This document shows, piece by piece, positions 15,274 to 22,820 of a stretch of DNA of 37,683 nt (position 1 is its first letter; the number at the start of each line of letters is the position of its first letter). Position numbers and translations under genes: made by a program. The stretch spans positions 1 through 37,683 of the forward strand of contig DATKRH010000089.1 of assembly GCA_035532295.1 (NCBI GenBank), in the 5' to 3' direction. The DNA comes from DASUBV01 sp035532295 (GTDB taxonomy: Bacteria > Actinomycetota > Actinomycetes > Streptosporangiales > Streptosporangiaceae). The notes under the pieces were generated by a model. The model saw nothing but the letters and a program-made list of their open reading frames with translations, did not search any database and had not been told where the DNA came from.

Positions 15274-17203
15274 CCGGCGTCGCCAGGGTGTCCAGGATCG
15301 GCTGACCGTACTTCGCCAGCTTGGCCTCGCCGACGCCGCTGATCGTGGCGAGCTCGGCGAGACTCGCTGGCGCCTGCGCGGCGATCTGGCGCAGGGTCGC
15401 GTCGTGGAAGATCACGTACGCGGGCACGCCCTGCTCCTTGGCCGTGGCCGCCCGCCAGCCGCGGAGCCGCTCGAACACCGTCACGGCCGCGGCGGGCAGT
15501 TCGGCGGCCGCGACCGCGGCGGCGGCGGACTTCGTCGCCCGCGCCGCCTTCGGGGCCCGCGCCCGCTCGGGATCACGGCGCAGCATGACCTGGCGCTGGC
15601 GGCCGAGCACCTCGCTGCTGGCCTTGGTGAGCCGCAGGGTGCCGTAGTCGCCCTCGACGGCCAGCAGCCCCTGGGCCAGCAACTGGCGCACGACGCCGCG
15701 CCACTCGGTGTCGCGCAGTTCCGCGCCGATACCGAAGACCGTCAGGGACGCGTGATCGTTCTCGATGACCCGGGGGGTCTTCTTGCCGAGCAGGATGTCG
15801 ATCACCTGCCCGGCGCCGAATCGCTGGTCCCGCTCGCGGTCGAGCCGGAACACGGCCGACAGCAGCTTCTGGGCGGCGACGGTGCCGTCCCAGGTCTGCG
15901 GCGGCGTCAGGCACGTGTCGCAGTTGCCGCACGGGCCGGTGTCTTCCCCGAAGTAGGCCAGCAGCTGGGCGCGACGGCACCCGGCGGTCTCGCAGAGGGC
16001 CAGCATGGCGTCGAGGTGGGCGGACTGGCGGCGGCGGTGCGCGGCGTCGCCCTCGGAGCCGTCGATCAGCTTGCGCTGCTGCACGACGTCCTGCAGTCCG
16101 TAGGCGAGCCAGGCCGTGGCGGGCAGCCCGTCCCGGCCGGCCCGGCCGGTCTCCTGGTAGTAGCCCTCGACGGACTTGGGGAGGTCGAGGTGGGCCACGA
16201 AGCGCACGTCCGGCTTGTCGATGCCCATCCCGAACGCGATCGTGGCCACCATCACCACGCCGTCCTCGCGCAGGAACCGGGCCTGGTGGGCAGCGCGGGT
16301 GGCCGCGTCCAGCCCGGCGTGGTAGGGCAGCGCCGTGATCTGGTTGGCCATCAGGAAGTCGGCGGTCTTCTCAACCGAGGCCCGGGACAGGCAGTACACG
16401 ATCCCCGCGTCCCCCGCGTCCCCCGCGTCCCCGGCGTGCTCGGTGCGCAGCAGCTCCAGCAACTGCCGCGACGGCTCGACCTTAGGCTCGATGCGATAAC
16501 GGATATTGGGCCGGTCAAAGCTCACCACGAAATGCCGGGCGTCCGTCAGGTTCAGCCGGGTCGCGATCTCGGTCCGGGTGGCCGCGGTCGCGGTCGCGGT
16601 AAGCGCGATGCGCGGCACGCCGGGCCAGCGTTCATGCAGCTCCGACAGGCCGAGATAGTCGGGCCGGAAGTCGTGTCCCCACTGCGAGACGCAGTGCGCC
16701 TCGTCGATGGCGAACAGTGAGATGGCGCCGCGGTCGAGCAGCCGGAGCGCGGAGTCCGTGCGCAGCCGCTCCGGTGCCAGGTAGAGCAGGTCCAGCTCAC
16801 CCGCGGCGAAGGCGCCCTCGACGCGGCGGCGCTGGGCGGGATCCTGGGTCGAGTTCAGGAAGCCGGCCCGCACCCCGAGCGCCGTGAGGGCGTCGACCTG
16901 GTCCTGCATCAGCGCGATCAGCGGCGAGATCACCACCCCGGTGCCCTTCCGCACCAGGGCGGGGATCTGGTAGCACAGCGACTTGCCGCCGCCGGTGGGC
17001 ATGAGTACCAGCGCGTCGCCGCCGGCGATGACGTGCTCGATGATGGCCTGCTGCTCACCCCGGAACGCGTCGTAGCCGAAAACGCGGCGCAGGATCTCCG
17101 CCGCGCCGGCCGGGGCGGGCCGGGCCGGGGCGGGCTGGAGCGTGGGCTGGGTGGGCTGGAGCGTGGGCTGGGTGGGCTCGGGCTGGGTCTCCGCTAGTGC
17201 CAC
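15263..17203 (-). CDS. recQ: ATP-dependent DNA helicase RecQ
   Basis: This 646-residue 3'-5' superfamily 2 helicase acts in recombination and repair. Motif I MPTGGGKS is at about 68-75 and motif II DEAHCVSQWGHD at about 167-178, with the DEAH box followed by the RecQ-specific aromatic loop. ALTATAT is motif III, and GRAGRDG is motif VI. The RecQ zinc-binding cysteines lie in CETAGC and CGNCDTC, followed by a winged helix and a C-terminal HRDC domain (HDATLRQIAAQAPASLAELATI). The GTG start at 17203 is preceded by vapC only 9 bp away, so the toxin-antitoxin pair and recQ may share a transcript. The first 33 residues are a Pro/Thr/Gln repeat linker unlikely to be structured. Confidence 0.96.
   Translation of the reverse strand: MALAETQPEPTQPTLQPTQPTLQPAPARPAPAGAAEILRRVFGYDAFRGEQQAIIEHVIAGGDALVLMPTGGGKSLCYQIPALVRKGTGVVISPLIALMQDQVDALTALGVRAGFLNSTQDPAQRRRVEGAFAAGELDLLYLAPERLRTDSALRLLDRGAISLFAIDEAHCVSQWGHDFRPDYLGLSELHERWPGVPRIALTATATAATRTEIATRLNLTDARHFVVSFDRPNIRYRIEPKVEPSRQLLELLRTEHAGDAGDAGDAGIVYCLSRASVEKTADFLMANQITALPYHAGLDAATRAAHQARFLREDGVVMVATIAFGMGIDKPDVRFVAHLDLPKSVEGYYQETGRAGRDGLPATAWLAYGLQDVVQQRKLIDGSEGDAAHRRRQSAHLDAMLALCETAGCRRAQLLAYFGEDTGPCGNCDTCLTPPQTWDGTVAAQKLLSAVFRLDRERDQRFGAGQVIDILLGKKTPRVIENDHASLTVFGIGAELRDTEWRGVVRQLLAQGLLAVEGDYGTLRLTKASSEVLGRQRQVMLRRDPERARAPKAARATKSAAAAVAAAELPAAAVTVFERLRGWRAATAKEQGVPAYVIFHDATLRQIAAQAPASLAELATISGVGEAKLAKYGQPILDTLATPVSG
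16403..16429 (-). repeat. 9-bp in-frame tandem repeat in recQ
   Basis: Three exact copies of CCCCGCGTC (plus strand), with partial copies at the edges, encode DAGDAGDAG in an insertion before motif IV of RecQ, in a surface loop. Confidence 0.85.
17140..17181 (-). repeat. 21-bp tandem repeat at the recQ N-terminus
   Basis: Two near-identical 21-bp copies (17140-17160 and 17161-17181) encode a duplicated PTQPTLQ-like heptapeptide at the start of RecQ. Confidence 0.85.
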
Positions 17204-17212
17204 CCGGCGATT

Positions 17213-17746
17213 CTATGGGCGGGCAGTGACGGAATCCGGGCAGACGGGATTGATGGTGCCGCTGGATGAGCTGGGTGCGCTGGATGAGCTGGGTGCTGGG
17301 CTCGACAGATCTGCTGGCATGAGCTCAAAGCCCTCGGTTGCTGCCGCGGTGCGCAAAGAGCGGTCGAAGGCCGCGAATCCCCTACAGCTTCCGTCGACCC
17401 GGCGCACAGCGAGAGCACTGGACAACTGGACTGCGTCGTAAGCTCGAAGGCCATGCGATGCGCACAGCCTGGCAGCCTCGTCGAGGATGCTCCCAGTGAC
17501 CGCTACGGCAGCGAACCGTGGGGGCTCAGAGTCGGTCCCGAAGTAATCAGCCTCGAAATCGGCGGTGAGCAATCTCGCATCGTTGGCGGACAGTTCATCC
17601 ATGCGCTGCTTCCGCCATAGTGCCGCCGGAACCTCCACCCTCGCCAACTGCGCGACAGCAATGTTCGCCATGCCACGAACCTGCTCGTGGCCACCCTCAT
17701 CCGCATAGAGTTTCACGAGCGCCGAGGAGTCGGCGAACGTACTCAA
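17213..17746 (-). CDS. PIN-domain ribonuclease toxin (VapC-like)
   Basis: This 177-residue PIN-domain protein is a probable RNA-cleaving toxin of a type II toxin-antitoxin pair. The acidic metal-binding residues are seen as Asp6 (FADSSALVKLY), Glu38 (ARVEVPAALW), Asp104 (LRAYDAVQL) and Asp128 (FAAFDRSL). The start is TTG: the overlap TTGA joins it to the antitoxin stop (17743-17746). The last 30 residues, beginning after MPADL, are low-complexity Ser/Pro repeats not typical of VapC, and appear added by repeat expansion before the TAG at 17213-17215. It lies immediately upstream of recQ, same strand. Confidence 0.88.
   Translation of the reverse strand: MSTFADSSALVKLYADEGGHEQVRGMANIAVAQLARVEVPAALWRKQRMDELSANDARLLTADFEADYFGTDSEPPRFAAVAVTGSILDEAARLCASHGLRAYDAVQLSSALAVRRVDGSCRGFAAFDRSLRTAAATEGFELMPADLSSPAPSSSSAPSSSSGTINPVCPDSVTARP
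17261..17296 (-). repeat. 18-bp tandem repeat in the toxin tail
   Basis: Two exact copies of GCTGGATGAGCTGGGTGC encode the APSSSS repeats at the toxin C-terminus. Confidence 0.9.
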
Positions 17747-18036
17747 CGGTCTTCGCCGACAAGCTGTGATAGCGCTGTCCCCGCGCCTGCACGCCTACGG
17801 GCGCGAGCGACCTCCTCGCGCGGAGGACGACTGTGAAGTTCACCAGGCTCGGCCAGCAAGCCGGCTTGGTCCAGGCGTTGTCGCAGTCGCTCGGCCTCGC
17901 CGCCGGCCAGGCGCGGGTTCGTCGCGGCGTCGAGTACGGCCGTCACGTAGTCATTCATGCTGCGGTGCTGCCGCTGAGCAGCATGGCGGACCCGTTCGAT
18001 GAGGTCACCTGGTGCTCGCCACGTCATCTGTTCCAT
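17743..18036 (-). CDS. Antitoxin, ribbon-helix-helix type (VapB-like)
   Basis: A small protein of 97 residues from ATG 18036. The N-terminal half (MTWRAPGDLIERVRHAAQRQ, then SMNDYVTAVLDAA) has the strand-helix-helix pattern of Arc/MetJ-type antitoxins that bind their own promoter. The C-terminal half is charged, as expected for the toxin-neutralising arm. ATG 18027 is a good alternative start because GAAGG lies 10 bases before it; the ATG at 18060 adds eight unlikely residues. Its stop overlaps the toxin start, as is usual for such pairs. Autorepression is expected by analogy. A CATGCATG palindrome around 18054-18062 upstream could be an operator. Confidence 0.8.
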   Translation of the reverse strand: MEQMTWRAPGDLIERVRHAAQRQHRSMNDYVTAVLDAATNPRLAGGEAERLRQRLDQAGLLAEPGELHSRPPREEVARARRRAGAGTALSQLVGEDR

Positions 18037-18145
18037 GCCTTCATGGTAGCAGGCATGCATGCACCATGGTCGGCAGGCCGTCTCGGTGCAGGCGGTCGTT
18101 CGGGCCGGCGAGCGTCAGGGCTGCGGCGCGGCCGGGCCAGGGCCG

Positions 18146-18202
18146 TTCATGATCACGGGGCTTTTTCAGTCATATTGACTGAAAAAGCCCCGTGATCATG
18201 AA
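18146..18202. repeat. Perfect 57-base palindrome (27-bp arms, 3-base loop)
   Basis: The left arm 18146-18172 and the right arm 18176-18202 are exact reverse complements around TAT. Each arm contains TGATCACGGGGC followed by a T5 (left) or preceded by an A5 (right). It stands in the otherwise geneless 18061-18252 gap, between the toxin-antitoxin promoter side and the nadC stop. It could end nad transcription, but the T-run is inside the stem, not after it. A dispersed palindromic repeat or small mobile repeat is as likely. Confidence 0.95.
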
Positions 18203-18252
18203 ATCGGCAGGGCGCGGCGGGTGGTGGATGGCTCGGTCGAGGGCGGGGCGGG

Positions 18253-19155
18253 TTAGCGGAGGTCGAGAGCCAGGTCGAGGGCGGGGCTGGAGTGGGTCAG
18301 GGCGCCGACGGCTAGGTAGTCGACGCCGGTCTGCGCGACCGCGCGCGCGGTGTCCAGCTTCAGGCCGCCGCTGGCTTCCAGCCGGGCGCTGGGCTGGCCC
18401 CGGGCGGCGGGCCAGTCCCGGGCGAGGCCGACGGCGGCGCGCAGGTCGGGGAGGGTCATGTTGTCGAGCAGGATCAGGTCGCAGCCGGCGGCCAGCGCCG
18501 CGCGGACCTGCTCCAGCGTGTCGCACTCGACCTCAAGGGCGATGGCGGGAGCCGCGCCGCGCACCGCGCTGACCGCCTGGGCGATGCCGCCCGCGGCGGC
18601 GACGTGATTGTCCTTGATGAGGGCGGCGTCGCCCAGGCCCAGCCGGTGGTTGCTGCCACCCCCGCAGCGCACGGCGTACTTCTCCAGCTGGCGCAGGCCC
18701 GGGATGGTCTTGCGGGTGTCGCGGACCACGGCGCCGGTGCCGGCGATGGCCTCGACCCACGCCCGGGTCGCGGTGGCGATGCCGGACAGGTGGGTCATCA
18801 GGTTGAGCAGCGTCCGCTCCGCGGTGAGCAGTCCACGCAGCGGCCCCTCGATGGTGAGTACCCGGTCCGCGGGCTCGACGGCGCTGCCGTCGGGACGGGC
18901 CATGGTCACGCAGCCGGGCGGCAGGCCTGCCACATCGAGCACGGCCAGCGCCACGGGCACGCCGGCGATTACGCCGCCCTGCCGCGCCACCACGTCCGCG
19001 GTAGCTACGGTCTGCGCGGCCACAGTGGCCCGGGTCGTCACGTCGGGCCCGTAACGGAGGTCCTCCGCGAGCGCGGCCCGCACCACGCGCTCGGCGTCGG
19101 CGGGGTCGATCCCGGCGGCGCGCAGCCCGTCGCGCACCGACTCGCACAGGCTCAC
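18253..19155 (-). CDS. nadC: Nicotinate-nucleotide pyrophosphorylase (quinolinate phosphoribosyltransferase)
   Basis: Last step of de novo nicotinate mononucleotide synthesis: quinolinate plus PRPP gives NaMN, CO2 and PPi. The protein has 300 residues. Hallmarks are EDLRYGPDVTT near the N-terminus, the central RTLLNLMTHLSGIAT, the substrate-binding DTRKTIPGLRQLEKYAV, GGGSNHRLGL, IKDNH, EVECDTLEQ and LLDNM, and the C-terminal LEASGGL. GTG 19155 overlaps the nadB stop (GTGA), giving a coupled operon. The longer open frame upstream lies inside nadB and is Arg/Pro-rich shadow sequence. Confidence 0.96.
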   Translation of the reverse strand: MSLCESVRDGLRAAGIDPADAERVVRAALAEDLRYGPDVTTRATVAAQTVATADVVARQGGVIAGVPVALAVLDVAGLPPGCVTMARPDGSAVEPADRVLTIEGPLRGLLTAERTLLNLMTHLSGIATATRAWVEAIAGTGAVVRDTRKTIPGLRQLEKYAVRCGGGSNHRLGLGDAALIKDNHVAAAGGIAQAVSAVRGAAPAIALEVECDTLEQVRAALAAGCDLILLDNMTLPDLRAAVGLARDWPAARGQPSARLEASGGLKLDTARAVAQTGVDYLAVGALTHSSPALDLALDLR

Positions 19156-20882
19156 GCCGGCGCTCCGGCGAGCGCCGCGACCTGGTCGTCGAGGTGCACG
19201 TCGAGCTCGCCGTCGCGGCAGCGGATCATCCCGATTCGCCGGGCTGGCTCGGGGCGGGTCCACGGAGCGTCGCTGCGGCGATGGCAGCCCCGGCTCTCGG
19301 TCCGGGTCAGGGCCGCGGTGGCGACCAGGACGCAGACGGCATGCAGGTTGGTCGCCTCGACGGTGTCCAGGTCAAGGGGGTGGGTCGCGGCGGGCTGGGC
19401 GGCGGCGAGTAGCTGGAGCAGGTGCTCTAGCCCAGTCTCGTCGCGGAGCACGCCTGCGTACCGGGACATGGCGGCGGCCAGGTCGGCGCGGCTGCCCGGC
19501 CAGGCGCCCGCGCCGTCGGCCGCACCTGCGATCGCGGGCGGCGATCCTGCCGTCACCATCGGGGCGGCGGGGAAGCCGACGGCGGATCTGCCAGCCGGGA
19601 GGGGACCGGGCGGCAGTCCGCTGCCCAGCAGGCGGCCGAGCCGCCGCCCGGTGATGATGGCCTCGGTCAGCGAGTTCGACGCCAGGCGGTTCGCGCCGTG
19701 CACGCCGGTCGCGGCGACCTCGCCGATGGCGTACAGGCCCGCCAGCGTCGTTCGGCCCGCCATGTCGGCGCGGATGCCGCCGCACGCGTAGTGGGCGCCC
19801 GGAGCGACGGGAATCGGGTCGCTGGACGGCTCGATTCCGGCCGCGCGGCAGGCGGCCGTGACGGTGGGGAAGTGGTCCGCCAGCCGGTCGCGGCCAATGG
19901 CGGTCGCGTCTAGCCACAGGTGGGTGGCGGGACCGTCTCCGGCGGCCATGCGCCGGTGCATTTCCGCCGCGACCACGTCACGCGGGGCCAGGTCGGCTAG
20001 GGGATGGCGGCCGGCCATCACCGGACGGCCGCTGGCGTCGATGAGCACGGCGCCCGCGCCGCGGAGCGCCTCGGTGATGAGCGGCTGCTGGCCGCGCGCG
20101 CCGGGCTGCCACAGCACTGTGGGGTGGAACTGCATGAACTCCAGGTCGCTCACCTCGGCGCCGGCGCGCACCGCCAGCGCCAGGCCGTCCCCGGTCGCGC
20201 CGAGGGGGTTGGTCGTGGTGGCGTAGGCCTGGCCGTAACCGCCGGAGGCCAGCACCACGGCGGCCGCGCGGATGGCCCCGACGGCCAGCCTGCGCCCGCC
20301 GGGCGCCCCCGTGGGCCCGGCGGGCGCGGCGACCAGGACGCCGGCCACTTGCCCCTGCTCATCGAGGAGCGCGTCGAGCGCGACGGTGTGGTCGAGGATC
20401 TCGACCGGGCTGTCGAGGACGGCGTCGCGCAGGACCCGGTGGACCTCGGCGCCGGAGGCATCGCCGCCGGCGTGCACGATCCGCGGCCGGGAATGGCCGC
20501 CCTCCAGCCCCAGCGGGCCGGCGTCGAAGCGGGCGCCGAGCGCCGCCAGCCAGGCGATCTCGCCGGGAGCGGCCGACACCAGCACGTCTACCGCCGCGTC
20601 GTCGCACAGTCCGGCCCCGGCCGTGAGCGTGTCCTGGCGATGAAGCTCCCGGGTGTCGGCGGGGTCGAGGACTGCCGCGAGGCCGCCCTGGGCGAGCGGG
20701 GATGACCCCGCGTCCAGCCCCGACTTGCAGACCAGCAGGACCCGCCGGCCATGCGCGGATGCTTCGAGGGCGGCGCTGAGCCCGGCCACGCCGGCGCCGA
20801 CCACCACCACGTCCGCCTCGCGGGTCCAGGTGACCGGCGCCGCGGGCAGGTAGCGGACGGCCGCGCCCAGGGCGGGGCTCAC
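19152..20882 (-). CDS. nadB: L-aspartate oxidase
   Basis: FAD enzyme of 576 residues that oxidises L-aspartate to iminoaspartate for quinolinate synthesis. The N-terminal dinucleotide-binding motif VVVGAGVAGLSAALEA is clear. Further flavoprotein motifs are SSPLAQGGLAAVL, LASGGYGQAYATTTNPLGATGDGLALA, and the FMQFHPT and HYACGGI segments. Near the C-terminus TRTESRGCHRRSD and ANRLASNSLTEA match the succinate dehydrogenase/aspartate oxidase family. GTG 20882 overlaps the nadA TGA (20879-20881). The same frame is open far upstream (to 21551), but that part is antisense-like within nadA and is not coding. An inserted Gly/Ala/Pro-rich stretch around residues 445-475 is longer than usual. Confidence 0.95.
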   Translation of the reverse strand: MSPALGAAVRYLPAAPVTWTREADVVVVGAGVAGLSAALEASAHGRRVLLVCKSGLDAGSSPLAQGGLAAVLDPADTRELHRQDTLTAGAGLCDDAAVDVLVSAAPGEIAWLAALGARFDAGPLGLEGGHSRPRIVHAGGDASGAEVHRVLRDAVLDSPVEILDHTVALDALLDEQGQVAGVLVAAPAGPTGAPGGRRLAVGAIRAAAVVLASGGYGQAYATTTNPLGATGDGLALAVRAGAEVSDLEFMQFHPTVLWQPGARGQQPLITEALRGAGAVLIDASGRPVMAGRHPLADLAPRDVVAAEMHRRMAAGDGPATHLWLDATAIGRDRLADHFPTVTAACRAAGIEPSSDPIPVAPGAHYACGGIRADMAGRTTLAGLYAIGEVAATGVHGANRLASNSLTEAIITGRRLGRLLGSGLPPGPLPAGRSAVGFPAAPMVTAGSPPAIAGAADGAGAWPGSRADLAAAMSRYAGVLRDETGLEHLLQLLAAAQPAATHPLDLDTVEATNLHAVCVLVATAALTRTESRGCHRRSDAPWTRPEPARRIGMIRCRDGELDVHLDDQVAALAGAPA

Positions 20883-21907
20883 TCGCCGGCCAGGGATGGG
20901 GTCCCGGCCGCGATCATCGCGTCGACGGCGCGCCGGGCGCGCCGGGCCACGTCCGGGGCGACCACCACCTCGCTGACGCCGTCGCGCAGGCAGCGGGTCA
21001 GCACCTCGGGCGTGGTCATCTGCATGTACGGGCACTGTGCGCGGGCGTTGACCGGCTCCCAGGACACCCGCGGGTTCGCCTTGCGCAGCTGGTGCAGCAT
21101 GCCGGTCTCGGTGGCCACGAGCACCTTCGAGGCCGTGGTGGCGGCCGCCGCGTCCAGCATGCCGCCGGTGGAGAGCACATGGGTGCGGTCGGCCGGGAGG
21201 TCGCCGGTGCCGGCGAGCCACAGGGCGGCGGTCGTGCACCCGCACTCGGGGTGGATGAACAGCTCCGCCTCCGGGCTCGCGGCCGCCTTGCCCCGCAGGT
21301 CCGCCGGGCTGATGCCGGCGTGGACATGGCACTCGCCGAGCCACACGTGCAGGTTCTGGCGGCCGGTGACGCGCCGGACGTGTGCCCCGAGGAACTGGTC
21401 GGGCAGGAAGAGGACCTCCCGCTCGGCCGGGATGGCGGCGACGATGTCCACCGCGTTCGCGGACGTGCAGCACAGGTCCGACTCGGCCTTTACCTCGGCG
21501 CTGGTATTGACATACGCCACGACCACCGCGCCGGGATGCTCGGCCTTCCACGCTCGCAGCTGCGGAGCGGTGATGCTGTCGGACAGCGAGCAGCCGGCCC
21601 GGGGCTCGGGGATGAGGACCGTGCGCTCCGGTGCCAGGATCTTGGCCGTCTCGGCCATGAAGTAGACCCCGGCGAAGACGATCGTCGACGCGTCGCAGGC
21701 CGCCGCGATCCGGGACAGCGCCAGGGAATCACCGACGTGGTCGGCCACGTCCTGAACCAGTGCGGGCTGGTAGTTGTGGGCCAGGATGACCGCGTCGCGC
21801 CTGGCGGCGAGCGCGCGGATCTCATCCGCCCACTGCGCCCAGTCGCCCGTGCCCCGGTCCTGGGTGATCGCGGTAATGGCCAACGTCTGCTCCTTGCCCT
21901 GAGCCAT
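20879..21907 (-). CDS. nadA: Quinolinate synthase (4Fe-4S)
   Basis: Condenses iminoaspartate with dihydroxyacetone phosphate to quinolinate; 342 residues. The three cluster cysteines are seen in RAGCSLSD (Cys106), GECHVHAG and AQCPYMQM. The family motifs AHNYQPALVQDVADHVGDSL, VFAGVYFMAETAKIL, AYVNTSAEVKAESD and HPECGC are present. ATG 21907 (MAQGKEQ) is chosen; a GTG at 21946 would translate the operator palindrome and is rejected. First gene of nadA-nadB-nadC, each joined to the next by a 4-bp overlap. Divergent from nrtR, with a candidate NrtR operator 5 to 31 bases upstream of the start, so repression by NrtR is likely. Confidence 0.96.
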   Translation of the reverse strand: MAQGKEQTLAITAITQDRGTGDWAQWADEIRALAARRDAVILAHNYQPALVQDVADHVGDSLALSRIAAACDASTIVFAGVYFMAETAKILAPERTVLIPEPRAGCSLSDSITAPQLRAWKAEHPGAVVVAYVNTSAEVKAESDLCCTSANAVDIVAAIPAEREVLFLPDQFLGAHVRRVTGRQNLHVWLGECHVHAGISPADLRGKAAASPEAELFIHPECGCTTAALWLAGTGDLPADRTHVLSTGGMLDAAAATTASKVLVATETGMLHQLRKANPRVSWEPVNARAQCPYMQMTTPEVLTRCLRDGVSEVVVAPDVARRARRAVDAMIAAGTPSLAGE

Positions 21908-21911
21908 ACTG

Positions 21912-21938
21912 GTTTTCGCCTTATAGTCGAAAACTACA
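21912..21938. promoter_or_regulatory. Candidate NrtR operator between nadA and nrtR
   Basis: Two overlapping inverted repeats are visible: GTTTTCG (21912-21918) with CGAAAAC (21928-21934), and TATAGT (21922-21927) with ACTACA (21933-21938), the second with one mismatch. This AT-rich element sits in the divergent gap just upstream of the nadA start. Divergent nrtR with nadABC is a known arrangement in actinobacteria in which NrtR represses NAD synthesis. Confidence 0.65.
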
Positions 21939-21960
21939 GTTGCCACGCTACCATGGACGC

Positions 21961-22752
21961 GTGAGATCGGGTCAAGGGCGGGTGGCGGGACCGAGCCGAC
22001 CGGCCACCGGCGGGCCGGCCACTACCGGCGGGCCGGTCACCGGCGGGCCGGCGTCGGCCCGGTTGGGCGGTCGTTTCCGCCACGAGGTCCTCGCGGTGGT
22101 GTTCCAGGTACGCCAGGGACGGCTGCGCGTGCTGCTCTGGCGGCGCGCCCAGGAGCCTTTCGACGGCCGGTGGGCGCTGCCCGGCGGCCCGCTGGGTGCC
22201 GACGAGCGCCTCGGGACATCCCTGGGCCGGCACCTGGCCGCCAAGGTGGACCTGACCGACGTGGCGCACCTGGAGCAACTGGAGACCCGCAGCGACCCCG
22301 ATCGCGACCCGCGCGAGCGGGAGGTCGCGACGGCCTACCTGGCCCTGGTGTCGGCCGAGTTGAACCCACGGGTGCCCGCCGACACCGTCTGGTTCCCGGT
22401 CGAGGACCTGCCGCCCACCGCGTTTGACCATGCCTCGATCATCGGGTCGGCCCGTGAGCGGCTGCGCTCCAAGCTCACCTACACCAACATCGGCTTCGCC
22501 CTGGCCCCCGCCACGTTCACCATCACCGAGCTCCGGCAGATCTACGCCGCCTGCCTGGGGCACCCGGTCTCGGCGACCAACCTGCAGCGCGTCCTGTCCC
22601 GGCGGGGGGTGATCGAGCCGACCAGCGCCACGGTGCAGCGCGGCCGGGCCGGCGGCCGCCCGGCCGCCCTGTACCGATTCGGGAGCGGGTCGCTCGTGGT
22701 GACCAACCCGTTCGCCGGCTTCCGGCCGCCGGTGCCGGGCGACTCGTCCTGA
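21961..22752 (+). CDS. nrtR: NrtR-type NAD biosynthesis regulator (Nudix-related repressor)
   Basis: This 263-residue protein has a central Nudix-like domain (about 35-165: FRHEVLAVVFQVRQGRLRVL, RWALPGGPLGADERLG) and a C-terminal winged helix (KLTYTNIGFALAPATFTITE, then SATNLQRVLSRRGVIEPT), the NrtR architecture. The Nudix box has kept its first Glu, but its catalytic REUxEE core reads RHLAAK, so hydrolysis should be lost. This fits regulators that bind ADP-ribose or NAD-related effectors. GTG 21961 is used; GTG 21982 with AAGGG upstream is an alternative. The first 30 residues are GGP-repeat low complexity. The role as repressor of nadABC is inferred from position. Confidence 0.88.
   Translation: MRSGQGRVAGPSRPATGGPATTGGPVTGGPASARLGGRFRHEVLAVVFQVRQGRLRVLLWRRAQEPFDGRWALPGGPLGADERLGTSLGRHLAAKVDLTDVAHLEQLETRSDPDRDPREREVATAYLALVSAELNPRVPADTVWFPVEDLPPTAFDHASIIGSARERLRSKLTYTNIGFALAPATFTITELRQIYAACLGHPVSATNLQRVLSRRGVIEPTSATVQRGRAGGRPAALYRFGSGSLVVTNPFAGFRPPVPGDSS
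22006..22051 (+). repeat. Interspersed 13-bp repeat at the nrtR N-terminus
   Basis: ACCGGCGGGCCGG occurs exactly at 22006-22018, 22024-22036 and 22039-22051, encoding TGGP-like repeats ahead of the Nudix domain. Confidence 0.85.
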
Positions 22753-22820
22753 CGAGGGCGGCCGGCCACGACCGAGGGGCTGCTCACCACGGGGTGGCGG
22801 CCGGCCGCAGTGGCCTGGGA

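Noticed and set aside
20883..21551. Long open frame extending nadB upstream to 21551
   Set aside because: It lies wholly within nadA in another frame and is Arg/Pro/Gly-rich shadow sequence; the GTG at 20882 with GTGA overlap is the natural start.
21908..21946. N-terminal extension of nadA to the GTG at 21946
   Set aside because: It would translate the palindromic operator; ATG 21907 begins a normal NadA N-terminus.
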